64,000 bases of DNA from CALLVF01 sp964632205. GTDB lineage: Bacteria > Patescibacteriota > Microgenomatia > UBA1406 > GWC2-37-13. The notes under the pieces are model-generated. The model did no database searches and had not been told where the DNA came from. It worked only from the letters and a program-made list of their open reading frames with translations. Numbering within the stretch: the stretch's first letter is position 1; each line of letters begins with the position of its first letter. The stretch spans positions 15,785-79,784 of the forward strand of contig CAZWBE010000003.1 of NCBI GenBank assembly GCA_964632205.1. Direction: 5' to 3'. Both the position numbers and the translations under genes were made by a program. Positions 35,395 to 44,592 of the stretch are shown in pieces.

Positions 35395-36354
35395 TTATTG
35401 TAAATATTTTTTTATATTTTTATTATGTTCTTCAAGAGTCTTAGCAAAATGGATTTTTCCTCGTTTATCAGAAAGATAATATAAGTAGTCAGTTTCGGCG
35501 GCATTGATTACTGCCTTTATTGATGCTAAACCAGGGTTAGCAATTGGTCCGGGAGGGAGTCCTGGGTTTTTATAGGTATTATAAGGAGAATCGACAGCCA
35601 AATCTTCTTTAGATAAATTTCTTTTCCACCAAGATTTTTCCTCCGGCTGATAACCCAAAGCATATTGAATAGTGGCATCAATATCTAACTTCATTCCTAA
35701 TCTTAGGCGATTTAAGATAACACCGGCTACTAGCGGTCTATCTTCATCAAACTTTGCCTCTCGCTCTACTAACGAAGCGATAATAACAGTTTCCTCAACG
35801 GAAAGGTTTTTTGATTTAGCCTTTTTTTGTAAATTTTTATTGAATTTTTTATTAAAATTATTCTCTAAAATATTAATAATTGCTCCAGCAGTAGCATTTT
35901 TAGGTATGAGATAAGTATCGGGAAAAAGATAACCTTCTCGTCCTAATCTAATAAATTCAGCCTCGGGAATGTTAAGGTTACGACTGATGATTTGAGCCAT
36001 TTCTTCCTTACGCATACCTTCAATAAAAGTTATCCAAATATCCAGAGTGCCACGGGTTAATGTTCTGGCGATTTGATAAGCATTCATTGAAGGAGAAAGA
36101 CGAAAATCGCCGGCTTGTATTTTTTTTTCAAGCCCTAATCTTTTTACGACAAAATAAAAAACAATTTTATTGCGGATTAATCCCTCATTAGCTAAGTTTT
36201 TAGCAATATTATTTAAAGATTCTCCTCGGTTAATAACAAAAATTTTAGTAGTTTTATCATTTTTATTAACAGGAAGCACTCCTTCTTTATAATATAAATA
36301 AAAACTAAGAACAGCAATGAATATAAAAAAAATTAAAAAAAATAATCTTCTCAT
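35395..36354 (-). CDS. mltG: MltG, endolytic murein transglycosylase (YceG-like)
   Basis: Membrane-anchored enzyme that cuts nascent glycan strands and sets their length. N-terminal TM (about 2-20), LysM-like region (about 40-100), then the catalytic YceG domain. The catalytic glutamate lies in IIASLVEREAK, followed by the DRPLVAGVILNRLRLGMKLDIDATIQYALG block and SPYNTYKNPGLPPGPIANPG. At 319 aa it is full length. It is part of a minus-strand block of wall genes with murJ. Confidence 0.95.
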   Translation of the reverse strand: MRRLFFLIFFIFIAVLSFYLYYKEGVLPVNKNDKTTKIFVINRGESLNNIAKNLANEGLIRNKIVFYFVVKRLGLEKKIQAGDFRLSPSMNAYQIARTLTRGTLDIWITFIEGMRKEEMAQIISRNLNIPEAEFIRLGREGYLFPDTYLIPKNATAGAIINILENNFNKKFNKNLQKKAKSKNLSVEETVIIASLVEREAKFDEDRPLVAGVILNRLRLGMKLDIDATIQYALGYQPEEKSWWKRNLSKEDLAVDSPYNTYKNPGLPPGPIANPGLASIKAVINAAETDYLYYLSDKRGKIHFAKTLEEHNKNIKKYLQ

Positions 36355-36422
36355 ATTGATATTGTCTTAATATTTTTTCACTTTATTCAATTATTAGAAT
36401 GCATAATTTTGGTAATTTTATT

Positions 36423-37682
36423 TTACTCAATTTCATAAATCGGAAAGTTTTTAAAAGTTATCTCTGCTTCTTTAATATGATATTTACTAGTTGAATAAAA
36501 AATTGCCATGGGTTCTTTTTTTTCAACGTTTTCATCTATTTTTTTCAAAAGATAAATTCCAGCAAATTTATCAGTGGGGGCACCTAAGACTTTAGCGATT
36601 GTATTCAAATTATAATTGTTTATATCTTTAATTTTACCAGAATAAGGAGCAAGAATTTCAGTTTTTTGGGAAGGAATTTTTAAAGTTTCGCTTGAGATTT
36701 CTTCATTTCCTTTTTGGGCTTTAATAATTTCTTTAAATTTTTTTAAAGCCAAACCGCTAGTTAAAATTTGTCTTGCCTCTTCTTCCCCTTGTTTTTTCGC
36801 GTTAACGTCTGCATAGCAAAGATCCAAAAGTTTTCCAGCTAATCTAAGAGCTTTGGCCTCCAATTTTAGAGGTCGATTTTTCTTTTGTTCTAAAACATAC
36901 AAAACATCAAGCGCTTCAAGGGCTGGTCCTATTCCACGACCAGCTGGTTCTAAAGCTTCATTAATATCAACAACAACTTTCATTCCAAATTGGTGTGCTA
37001 ACATTTTAAATTTTTTAGCCACCTTCTCCGCATCAGAAAAACGATGAATCTTCATTGTTTTTCCAACAGGGATATCAAGAACCAAGTGAGTTGTTGAAGC
37101 GGCCACTTTTTTAGCCATTATTGAAATGATGATTTTGTCAAATGATTCAAAGGAGAGAGGTTCTTCTACTTTAATAATTACATCATCAGCAGGGGCAATT
37201 CCTAATTTACCATTCCAGATAATACATCCCCCAACAGTATTAACAATTTTCTCTACTTCCTGTAAAGAAAAATCAACCTGGGCCAAAACCTCCATTACAT
37301 CAGCCGTTCCGGCAGGAGTTGTAATAGCCCTTGAGGAAATTTTAGGAATCTTAAAACCAGCGGCAGCGATAATGGGGACGATGATCATCGTTGTTCTTGT
37401 TCCGGCGACTCCACCGGTTGAATGTTTGTCGGCAACGATTCCTTTAAATTTAAGCCTTTTTCCTGTTTCCACCATTGCTTTAGTAAAAAGATAAAGTTCT
37501 GATGGGCGATAACCTTCTTTAAATGAGGAGGCAACGAAATAAGTGACTAAGATTTCGCTTAAGCGTTGATGAGCGATTTGATCCATTATTGTATATATCT
37601 CGTGGTAAGACAACTTTTTTCCTAAAAGTTTTTTTTGAATTGCTTTGATAGCCTTAATTTTTTCTCCGTTGTTATTATTCAT
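36423..37682 (-). CDS. AMP phosphorylase-type nucleoside phosphorylase (DeoA superfamily)
   Basis: Phosphorolysis enzyme of the thymidine/AMP phosphorylase superfamily, about 419 aa. The phosphate-binding region KHSTGGVAGTRTTM, then SSRAITTPAGTADVMEVLA and GRGIGPALEA, match archaeal AMP phosphorylase rather than E. coli thymidine phosphorylase (GGVGDVTS..., GGTLDKL). The N-terminal domain of about 80 residues found in archaeal AMP phosphorylases is absent, so the size is that of pyrimidine nucleoside phosphorylases. An ATG at 37682 is preferred to a TTG at 37700. In archaea and some CPR bacteria the enzyme feeds ribose-1,5-bisphosphate to an isomerase and RuBisCO, neither of which is in this window. 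It overlaps the murJ stop by a few bases. Confidence 0.85.
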   Translation of the reverse strand: MNNNNGEKIKAIKAIQKKLLGKKLSYHEIYTIMDQIAHQRLSEILVTYFVASSFKEGYRPSELYLFTKAMVETGKRLKFKGIVADKHSTGGVAGTRTTMIIVPIIAAAGFKIPKISSRAITTPAGTADVMEVLAQVDFSLQEVEKIVNTVGGCIIWNGKLGIAPADDVIIKVEEPLSFESFDKIIISIMAKKVAASTTHLVLDIPVGKTMKIHRFSDAEKVAKKFKMLAHQFGMKVVVDINEALEPAGRGIGPALEALDVLYVLEQKKNRPLKLEAKALRLAGKLLDLCYADVNAKKQGEEEARQILTSGLALKKFKEIIKAQKGNEEISSETLKIPSQKTEILAPYSGKIKDINNYNLNTIAKVLGAPTDKFAGIYLLKKIDENVEKKEPMAIFYSTSKYHIKEAEITFKNFPIYEIE

Positions 37683-39303
37683 AGTGAGTATAAATTTCAA
37701 TAATTTTGCGTTGATACTCCTTACCTTTAATCAAAAGTCGGGTTAATAGATAAATTTCTTTAACATCCATAAGCCAAGATGTTAATAAGTATAAAGGAAA
37801 ATAAATCATCATAGCAACCGATAAAAGGAAAAAAACATTGATTGTCCGCGATGTATCAAAAACTAAGCCATCTAGAATCTTTATTGAATAATAAACTATT
37901 ATTGAAGATATGAGACTAGCAGCAATCATTCTTAAGGTTTCTATTAATAAAAATTGATAGTCTATTCCTTTAAGTTTAATACATAGAAGTAAAAAAAGAA
38001 GACTAACATTGAGAAATATCGCGATTGAAAAAGAAATAGCTAGTGACCAGACGGGTAATTGGAGAAAAAAAACGAAAAAGACTGAAAGTAAAGTATTGAT
38101 AAATATTGTAATAAGACTGATAATAAATGGAGTTCGACTGTCTAGAAAGGCATAAAAACAACGAGTAAGAAAATAATAAATAGTATGGGCGGGGATTGAG
38201 AAAGCAAAATAAGAAAGAGTAATAGCTGTTTGAACGGTAGCTGCCCAATCAAATTTTTGCCCACCAAAGAAGAGACGGATTAGTGGCGTTCGGGCAAAGA
38301 TGAAAAAACTAGCAATAGGAATAGTAAGAAAAAAAAGATTTAATATTGAGTTGATAACAACTTTTTTGAAATCTTCTATTCTTTTTTCTTGATAAATATC
38401 AGATAAATAGGGAAGAGCTGCTTGACCGAAAGCCATACCGATTACTGATACGGGAAGAAGTTGTAAATGTTGAGCTAAATAGAAGATAGTGTAAGAGCCG
38501 GCCCCTATCAAAGTGGTTAATGTTAGATCAATGGTAGCGTCGACTTGGGATACAACGGTAGTAATTGTCCGGGGGATAATTAATTGGAAGAAATGAGTTA
38601 ATCCACCGGTTTTTTTAATAATAAAACGATAAGAGAATTGAGATTTAAAAATAATAGGAAGTTGGATAATAAAAAATATTATTGCTCCAAAGATTACTCC
38701 TAAGATGGGAGCCATTAATAAAAACCGTGATCCAAAAAAAAATGTAGTAATAATGATAGCTAAGTTATATCCAATAGGACCGATAGCTGAAAGTAAGAAA
38801 ATTTTATTTGCTTGGCCGATAGCAGTTAAGAGATTTCCGAGAATTAAAAATGGTAGTTGTCCTATAAGAAGCAATCGGCAAAAAAAAATGATTTGATTAG
38901 TTTTCTCAGGAGAATAACCAGGGGTAATAATTGTGATTATCTTGTCTAAAAACAAAAGAAGAAGTGAAATAAAAAAAATCATTGAAAGAAAAATAAAATT
39001 AATAATGGAAGAAATGTTAATATCTAAGTCTTCTTTATTTTTTTTATATTTAATAAAAATAGGTATAAAAGCTGTTGTTAAGGCGCCGGTAATTAATATT
39101 TCAAAGATCAAATCAGGAATACGAAAGGAGGCAAAAAAAATATCTAACTCATCTTTAGTAAAAAACCCGGCTAAGACTCGGTAACGTAAGAAACCAAATA
39201 AACGAGAGAGGAGAATCATTAAAGAAAGAAGGATAGTAGATGATAAAATACTACTTTGTTTTGAAAAAATGAAAGCCTGCGTTCCTTTAATAAATCGATT
39301 CAT
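37675..39303 (-). CDS. murJ: MurJ, lipid II flippase (MviN family)
   Basis: 542-aa MOP-superfamily transporter that flips lipid II across the membrane, with about 14 hydrophobic helices. Family features include LLSRLFGFLRYRVLAGFF near the N-terminus (the basic cavity arginines), FIPIFIKYK, and GQAALPYLSDIYQEK. The last helices and a cytoplasmic basic tail are present. It starts the minus-strand murJ-phosphorylase-mltG block and is divergent from mraZ, with 156 bases between. Confidence 0.95.
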   Translation of the reverse strand: MNRFIKGTQAFIFSKQSSILSSTILLSLMILLSRLFGFLRYRVLAGFFTKDELDIFFASFRIPDLIFEILITGALTTAFIPIFIKYKKNKEDLDINISSIINFIFLSMIFFISLLLLFLDKIITIITPGYSPEKTNQIIFFCRLLLIGQLPFLILGNLLTAIGQANKIFLLSAIGPIGYNLAIIITTFFFGSRFLLMAPILGVIFGAIIFFIIQLPIIFKSQFSYRFIIKKTGGLTHFFQLIIPRTITTVVSQVDATIDLTLTTLIGAGSYTIFYLAQHLQLLPVSVIGMAFGQAALPYLSDIYQEKRIEDFKKVVINSILNLFFLTIPIASFFIFARTPLIRLFFGGQKFDWAATVQTAITLSYFAFSIPAHTIYYFLTRCFYAFLDSRTPFIISLITIFINTLLSVFFVFFLQLPVWSLAISFSIAIFLNVSLLFLLLCIKLKGIDYQFLLIETLRMIAASLISSIIVYYSIKILDGLVFDTSRTINVFFLLSVAMMIYFPLYLLTSWLMDVKEIYLLTRLLIKGKEYQRKIIEIYTHYE

Positions 39304-39422
39304 ATTATTGATTTTTTAATATCTTTTAATGATTGAATAATTATTTAGTAAATTTTTGAGTTCTTTCGACAAATGCCTCTTATTTAATTAAGGTTAATTC
39401 TAATACTTTTTTTAAATTGTTC

Positions 39423-39475
39423 TTGACATCGTCTTTAATTTGGTGTTAAATGGTTTTATATGGTGTTTTTTGGTG
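39423..39475 (+). promoter_or_regulatory. mraZ promoter with a four-box MraZ operator
   Basis: TTGACA (39423-39428), a 17-base spacer, TTAAAT (39446-39451), 8 bases before the mraZ ATG (39460). Overlaid are four TGG-boxes at an exact 10-bp period: TGGTG (39441), TGGTT (39451), TGGTG (39461) and TGGTG (39471). E. coli MraZ binds TGGGN direct repeats separated by 5 bases, which gives the same 10-bp period. The boxes cover the -10, the start codon and the first codons, so bound MraZ would block both transcription and the 5' end. Confidence 0.75.
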
Positions 39476-39867
39476 AATATCAAGTTTCTTTTTCTGCACC
39501 TGGTCGGTTGGTTTTGCCAAAAAGGTTGCGTCAACTTTTAAAGGGCGATACTTTTATTTTAACAAAAGGGTTTGATTTTTGTTTAGCTGGTTTTGATCGT
39601 GATGATTGGGAAATGCGAGCAAAAGATTTACTGCAGGTTTCCCTTTTAGGACAAGAAAATTTAGAAAAGAGAAGACTAATTATTTCATCAGTCGTCTATT
39701 TAGATATCGATGATCAGGGAAGATTTGTCATCCCCAAAAATCTTTTAAGTTACGCTGATTTAAAAAAGGAAGCAGTGATTATTGGTGTAGGAGATCATTT
39801 TGAGATATGGGATTCTGAGAGGTGGAGAAAATATGCACAAACCAGTTCTTTTACAAGAGGTAATTGA
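39460..39867 (+). CDS. mraZ: MraZ, transcriptional regulator of the dcw cluster
   Basis: 135-aa protein with two AbrB/SpoVT-like halves: FGEYQVSFSAPGRLVLPKRLRQ (about 4-25), with the partner in LDIDDQGRFVIPKNLLSYA (about 80-98). MraZ forms a ring that binds repeated TGG-boxes before its own gene and regulates division and wall genes. It heads the cluster at its usual position, with the operator described at 39441-39475. rsmH begins inside its last codons. Confidence 0.95.
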   Translation: MVFFGEYQVSFSAPGRLVLPKRLRQLLKGDTFILTKGFDFCLAGFDRDDWEMRAKDLLQVSLLGQENLEKRRLIISSVVYLDIDDQGRFVIPKNLLSYADLKKEAVIIGVGDHFEIWDSERWRKYAQTSSFTRGN

Positions 39868-40675
39868 TTATCTTAACGTCAAGGTGGGTGGTTTATATAT
39901 AGACGCCACCTTTGGAGAGGGTCATCACAGTATTGAGATATTGGCGCGTGGCGGGAAAGTTTTAGGGGTGGAGTGGGATTTTAATCAATATCAACGAGCT
40001 AAAATCAAAAATCAGAGGTGTATTAATCTCAAAAAACTAATTTTAATCAACGGTAATTTTAGGGATATAGAGCAAATAGCCAAGCAAAATAATTTCTATC
40101 CTGTTGATGGAGTTTTATTTGATCTAGGATTATCAATGTGGCAATTGAAAAAAAGTGGTCGAGGGTTTTCGTTTAAAAAATTAAACGAACCATTAGACAT
40201 GCGACTAAGTGATGAGTTAAAGGATAAGGCGAGTGATTTAATTAATAGTTTAAGCCCAAAAGAACTCTATGAAATTTTGGCGACGTATTCTGAAGAAATC
40301 AATTCTTGGAGCATTGTTAAGACTCTTGTTCGCACCCGTGCCTTAAAAAAAATTAAGTTAGTTAGTGATTTAGTAAACGCTGTTGATAGAGCGATTGAGA
40401 GAAAGGATGAAAGAGTTTATCGACGAGTTTTTCAGGCATTGCGAATAGCGGTTAATAAAGAATTTGAAAATTTAGAAAAGGGTTTATTAGGAGCACTAAA
40501 TTTAATAAAAAAAGAGGGTCGGATTGTCGTAATTACCTTTCATTCATTAGAGGATAGATTGGTTAAAAATTTTGTTTATAAAAATAATCTGAATTTGCTT
40601 ACGAAAAAACCAGTAATAAGTAGAAGTAATTTTTCATTTGAGAGATCGGCAAAATTAAGAGTTATTAGTTGGTAG
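39833..40675 (+). CDS. rsmH: RsmH, 16S rRNA C1402 N4-methyltransferase
   Basis: SAM-dependent methyltransferase, 280 aa. I use the ATG at 39833 (MHKPVLLQEVIDYL), the family start, preceded 7 bases upstream by GAGGTGG (39819-39825), a strong Shine-Dalgarno. A start at 39800 is possible but unlikely. Motifs: GGLYIDATFGEGHHSIEIL (SAM loop), DGVLFDLGLSMWQLK, LDMRLSDE, and TFHSLEDRLVKNF. The gene overlaps mraZ by 35 bases, so it is co-transcribed. Confidence 0.96.
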   Translation: MHKPVLLQEVIDYLNVKVGGLYIDATFGEGHHSIEILARGGKVLGVEWDFNQYQRAKIKNQRCINLKKLILINGNFRDIEQIAKQNNFYPVDGVLFDLGLSMWQLKKSGRGFSFKKLNEPLDMRLSDELKDKASDLINSLSPKELYEILATYSEEINSWSIVKTLVRTRALKKIKLVSDLVNAVDRAIERKDERVYRRVFQALRIAVNKEFENLEKGLLGALNLIKKEGRIVVITFHSLEDRLVKNFVYKNNLNLLTKKPVISRSNFSFERSAKLRVISW

Positions 40676-40698
40676 CGGGCAAAATTAATAGTGAAAAA

Positions 40699-40971
40699 AT
40701 GAAAAAAATTAAGTATATGCTTTGGTTTTTTTTGATGATTTTGGTAATAACGAATATTGGCTTATTTGTTTCTTCTATTAAATTGGGTCAAGATATCAAT
40801 ACTTTTGAGAGAGAGATTCGAAGATTACACCAAGTAAATACTGAATTAGAAAAAGAAGTTTCTTATTATGATTCTTATCAATTTGCCGCCTCTCAAGCTG
40901 CGAGTTTAGGATTTATTAAAAAGTCGATACCTTTATATTTAGAGAATTTACGATACGCTTTTAAACAATGA
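40699..40971 (+). CDS. ftsL: FtsL-like cell-division protein
   Basis: About 90-aa bitopic protein: a short basic start (MKKIKYM), one TM helix (about 8-26), and an extracytoplasmic coiled coil (NTFEREIRRLHQVNTELEKEV). It ends with a conserved-looking AASQAASLGFIKKSIP. FtsL/FtsB/DivIC proteins look alike, and position between rsmH and ftsI fits FtsL, part of the FtsQLB complex that activates FtsWI. The ATG at 40699 is preferred. A TTG at 40669 overlaps rsmH and is the alternative. The stop overlaps the ftsI ATG (ATGA). Confidence 0.85.
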   Translation: MKKIKYMLWFFLMILVITNIGLFVSSIKLGQDINTFEREIRRLHQVNTELEKEVSYYDSYQFAASQAASLGFIKKSIPLYLENLRYAFKQ

Positions 40972-42629
40972 CAAAAATTAAACTTCTTTTTATTTGTTTT
41001 TTACTTCTTTATGGGGCAATTATTCTTAAACTTTTTTACATTCAAATTGCTTACCCTATTCCGGCTGGGAGTAATATCTACCTTCAAATAGACAAAATTT
41101 ATCCCGATAGAGGCAAAATATTTGATCGTAATTTGAAACCATTAGTTTTAAATCAAAATAGTTATCAATTATTTATCGAGCCAAAAAAAATCAAAGATAA
41201 GAAAAGATTAATTAATAGTTTGAGCTCAATTTTAGATATTTCTAAAGCTTCTCTTGAGGCAAAAATTGATGAAACAAAATATTGGATAGCGATTATGGGG
41301 GGAATTGATGAAAAAAAGAAAAATTTAGTTGAGAACTTAAAACTACCTGGAGTTGGCTTTAATCATCAAATGAAAAGATTTTATCCTGAAGCTTCTTTAT
41401 CGGCTCATCTTTTGGGATTTGTTGGAAAGAATAAAGATAACGAAGACGTTGGTTATTTTGGTATAGAGGGATTTTATGATAAAGATTTAGCCGGTTTACC
41501 TGGTTTTATCCGATCGGAAAGAGATCTTTTAGGTCGACCAATTTTAATTGGCACTCAAGAGAAAGTCAAGCCGGAAAATGGGCGTGATTTAGTTTTAAGC
41601 ATTGATAAAACAGTTCAAGAAATAAGCAAACGCCACCTTAAACTAGGTTTAGAAACTTATAGAGCTAAAAAGGGCTGCGTCATTACAGCAAATCCTTTTA
41701 CGATGGAAATATTAGGATTAGTTTGTCTTCCTGATTACAATTTAGACAAATATTATTTATTTTCCGAAGAGTACTTTAAAAATCCAATCATTTCCGATCT
41801 TTTTGAGCCGGGCTCAATTTTTAAACCATTAATTATGGCGGCCGCTATTGAAGAAAAAAAAATTAAACCCAATGATTTTTATAATGAAACAGGACCAATT
41901 GAAATTGGTGGTTATAAAATTCGTACCTGGAATGATAAATATGAAGGAAAAATTTCCATGACTAGAGTATTAGAAAAATCATCTAATGTAGGGATGGTTT
42001 ATGTTGGTCAAAAATTAGGTTCTATTAATCTTTTTAAATATCTAAAAAAATATGGCTTTGGAGAAATAACTAACATTGATCTTCAAGGAGAAATTTCAGG
42101 ACAGATAAAACCTCAAAAGAGTTGGTATCCGATAGATTATGCCACAGTTACTTTTGGTCAGGGAATTGCAGTAACACCCTTACAAATGATTACTGCTTTT
42201 AGTTCAGTTATTAATGGTGGCAACTTAATGAAACCTTATGTTGTTTCTCAAATTATTTCTTCAGATGAAAGGACTATTATTAAACCCAAAATAGTTCGTC
42301 GGGTAATCAGTGTTAAGACATCAGAGATAATAAAAAAAATGTTAAAATCGACCGTGGACAATGGAGAAATAAGATGGAACAAACCCCAGGGGTATTCTGT
42401 AGGAGGAAAAACCGGAACAGCCCAAATTCCCATAAAAGGACATTATGATCCTTCTAAAACAATTGCCTCTTTTATCGGTTTTGCGCCAGTTGATAAGCCT
42501 AAGTTTATTACCTTAGTGATGCTTTATGAACCAGAAGTTTCCCCTTGGGGTGCCGAGACCGCCGCGCCTTTATTTTTTGAAATTACTAAAGAGCTTATAG
42601 TATACTATGGTATAACACCTGATCTATAA
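40968..42629 (+). CDS. ftsI: FtsI/PBP3-type class B penicillin-binding protein
   Basis: Septal peptidoglycan transpeptidase, 553 aa. N-terminal TM (about 3-20), pedestal domain (RGKIFDRN, YPEASLSAHLLGFVG) and transpeptidase domain with SIFK in FEPGSIFKPLI (Ser about 283), KSSNVGM (SxN), and GGKTGTAQIP (KTG, about 481). No PASTA domains follow. It lies between ftsL and murE as in typical dcw clusters. Confidence 0.95.
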   Translation: MTKIKLLFICFLLLYGAIILKLFYIQIAYPIPAGSNIYLQIDKIYPDRGKIFDRNLKPLVLNQNSYQLFIEPKKIKDKKRLINSLSSILDISKASLEAKIDETKYWIAIMGGIDEKKKNLVENLKLPGVGFNHQMKRFYPEASLSAHLLGFVGKNKDNEDVGYFGIEGFYDKDLAGLPGFIRSERDLLGRPILIGTQEKVKPENGRDLVLSIDKTVQEISKRHLKLGLETYRAKKGCVITANPFTMEILGLVCLPDYNLDKYYLFSEEYFKNPIISDLFEPGSIFKPLIMAAAIEEKKIKPNDFYNETGPIEIGGYKIRTWNDKYEGKISMTRVLEKSSNVGMVYVGQKLGSINLFKYLKKYGFGEITNIDLQGEISGQIKPQKSWYPIDYATVTFGQGIAVTPLQMITAFSSVINGGNLMKPYVVSQIISSDERTIIKPKIVRRVISVKTSEIIKKMLKSTVDNGEIRWNKPQGYSVGGKTGTAQIPIKGHYDPSKTIASFIGFAPVDKPKFITLVMLYEPEVSPWGAETAAPLFFEITKELIVYYGITPDL

Positions 42630-42644
42630 AATTAACAATCAAAA

Positions 42645-43874
42645 ATGTCAACTTCACAGTTAAAATTTCAAATCCAAAAATTAAAAAATATTTTTCATTG
42701 GTTAGAGGCAATTTTAGCTAATATTTACTATCAATTCCCTAGTTATAAATTAAAAGTAATTGGAGTAACTGGTACTGATGGAAAAACGACTACAACTCAT
42801 CTAATTTATCATATTTTAAAGTCAGTTAATAAAAAGGTTTCCATGATTTCTACCGTTTATGGAAAAGTTGGCGATCATATCTTTGATACTGGATTACATA
42901 CTACTACTCCTGGCCCATTTCTTATTCAAAATCTTTTGAGAAAATCGGTTAATCACGGTGACGAATATTTTGTTTTAGAAACAACTTCTCATGCCTTAGA
43001 TCAGAATCGGGTCTGGGGAATAAAATATGAAGTAGGAGTGATTACCAATATTACGCACGAACACTTAGATTATCACCAAACTTACGAAAATTATTTGAAA
43101 GCAAAGCTTAAATTACTCAAATTAGCCAAAATTAAATTAGTTAATAAACAAGACGTTTCATATCAATTCATTAAAAATTCACAACTAAAAGTTAAAAGCT
43201 ACGATTTAAGAGTAAAGATTTTGAATAAAATTGATGGTTTAAGTAAATTTAACCGGGAAAATTATTCAGCCGCCTATGCTGTTTGTAAGGAACTGGGCTT
43301 ATCTGACAATCAAATATTAAAAGCTATGCAAAATTTTAAGTTACCGCCGGGGCGAATGGAGTTGGTTTACAATGGTCCTTTTAAAGTAATAATAGATTTT
43401 GCTCATACGCCTAATGCTTTTAGGCAGCTTTTACCAGAAATAAGAAAGAATTATCTTTTAGCTTCTGGGAAATTAATTCATGTTTTTGGTTCGGCCGGAT
43501 TGAGAGATGCTAGTAAAAGACCATTGATGGGAGAAGTTAGTGCGAAATTTGCCGATATGATTATTTTAACAGAGGAGGACTATCGAACCGAGGATTTGTA
43601 CAAAATTTGTCAACAAATAGAAATAGGTATTTTAAAAGAAAGATTAAAATTCGTTAAAGAAAAATTCTTTAAACATAATGATCAAAAAATTTATACAATA
43701 ATTGATAATAGAGAAGATGCTATAAAAAAAGCCATTAATATTGCGAAGAAAAATGATGTCGTGGTAATTACTGGCAAAGCCCATGAAAAAAGTTTGTGTC
43801 GAGGAAAAATTGAGTATCCGTGGGATGAGTTCGCGACAGTTTTAAAGTATGTTAACTTACGATCCCAGTCTTAA
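42645..43874 (+). CDS. murE: MurE-like Mur ligase lacking the N-terminal UDP-binding domain
   Basis: ATP-dependent amino acid ligase of muropeptide synthesis, 409 aa against about 490 in E. coli. The P-loop GTDGKTTTT lies at residues 43-51, far earlier than in full MurE, so the N-terminal domain that holds the UDP-MurNAc moiety is missing. TTTPGP, ETTSHALDQNR, DYHQTYENYLKAK and GRMELV are intact. The meso-DAP-specific DNPR motif is replaced by EDYRTED (about 311-317), so the third amino acid cannot be assumed to be DAP. The start and one internal loop (about 185-195) are made of AT-rich repeat words. Position after ftsI supports MurE. A MurE-like cyanophycin or MurT-type ligase is less likely. 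Confidence 0.85.
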   Translation: MSTSQLKFQIQKLKNIFHWLEAILANIYYQFPSYKLKVIGVTGTDGKTTTTHLIYHILKSVNKKVSMISTVYGKVGDHIFDTGLHTTTPGPFLIQNLLRKSVNHGDEYFVLETTSHALDQNRVWGIKYEVGVITNITHEHLDYHQTYENYLKAKLKLLKLAKIKLVNKQDVSYQFIKNSQLKVKSYDLRVKILNKIDGLSKFNRENYSAAYAVCKELGLSDNQILKAMQNFKLPPGRMELVYNGPFKVIIDFAHTPNAFRQLLPEIRKNYLLASGKLIHVFGSAGLRDASKRPLMGEVSAKFADMIILTEEDYRTEDLYKICQQIEIGILKERLKFVKEKFFKHNDQKIYTIIDNREDAIKKAINIAKKNDVVVITGKAHEKSLCRGKIEYPWDEFATVLKYVNLRSQS

Positions 43875-44583
43875 AATTTTTTATTCTACTAAAATAAATA
43901 ATAGGCATTATTTTAGTGGTTTTGGCACCCGTTTTTTAGGTGATGGCCGTAATATAAATAATATTTTTAATTTTTTTAATCAGACAGATATTGATTATAA
44001 AACAATTATCATCGCTGAACAAATTCACTCTGCTAATATCGCTATTGTTGATGACAAAAGTTTAGATGGTTTCAAAAAAATAGAGGATGTTGATGGGGTA
44101 ATTACTAAAAATTTAAAAACGATTTTGATTGTAAGAACTGGTGATTGTCTCCCAATAATTTTTGTTGACAAAAAAAATGAAACTATTGGCATTTCTCATC
44201 AAGGATGGCGAGGAAGTTTAAAAAAATTGGGGCAAAAAATGGTCGAGGCAATGTTAGCGATAGGAAGCAATAAAGAAAATATATTGATAGTTCTCGGCCC
44301 CTCAATTAATGGTTGTTGTTATGATGTTAACGATGATAGATATTACACCTTTTTACAAGAGTTTAATGGTTATTCTGACAAAATCTTTTATCAGCGAGGT
44401 GGAAAAAAATATCTTAACTTATTACTCTTAAACTATTTACTTTTGCTCGATGCGGGAGTTCCTAAAAAAAACATAGATTTTTTTCCTTTTTGTACCAAAT
44501 GTGATAGTCGGCGATTTTTTTCTTTTCGGCGGGATAAAGATAGAGAGTATGGAGAAATGTTAAGTTTTGTAGTTAGATATTGA
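43849..44583 (+). CDS. PgeF/YfiH-family peptidoglycan editing factor (multicopper-oxidase-like)
   Basis: 244-aa LACC1/YfiH-family protein. The metal-site residues are in EQIHSANI (His), VRTGDCLPIIF (Cys), and SHQGWRG (His), with SINGCCYDV later. In E. coli PgeF hydrolyses wrongly built UDP-MurNAc-L-Ser, protecting the MurC product. Human and other homologues also act as purine nucleoside enzymes. Here it overlaps murE by 26 bases and precedes murC, which supports the editing role. It occupies the slot where murF is often found. Confidence 0.88.
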   Translation: MLTYDPSLKIFYSTKINNRHYFSGFGTRFLGDGRNINNIFNFFNQTDIDYKTIIIAEQIHSANIAIVDDKSLDGFKKIEDVDGVITKNLKTILIVRTGDCLPIIFVDKKNETIGISHQGWRGSLKKLGQKMVEAMLAIGSNKENILIVLGPSINGCCYDVNDDRYYTFLQEFNGYSDKIFYQRGGKKYLNLLLLNYLLLLDAGVPKKNIDFFPFCTKCDSRRFFSFRRDKDREYGEMLSFVVRY

Positions 44584-44592
44584 AACAGATGA

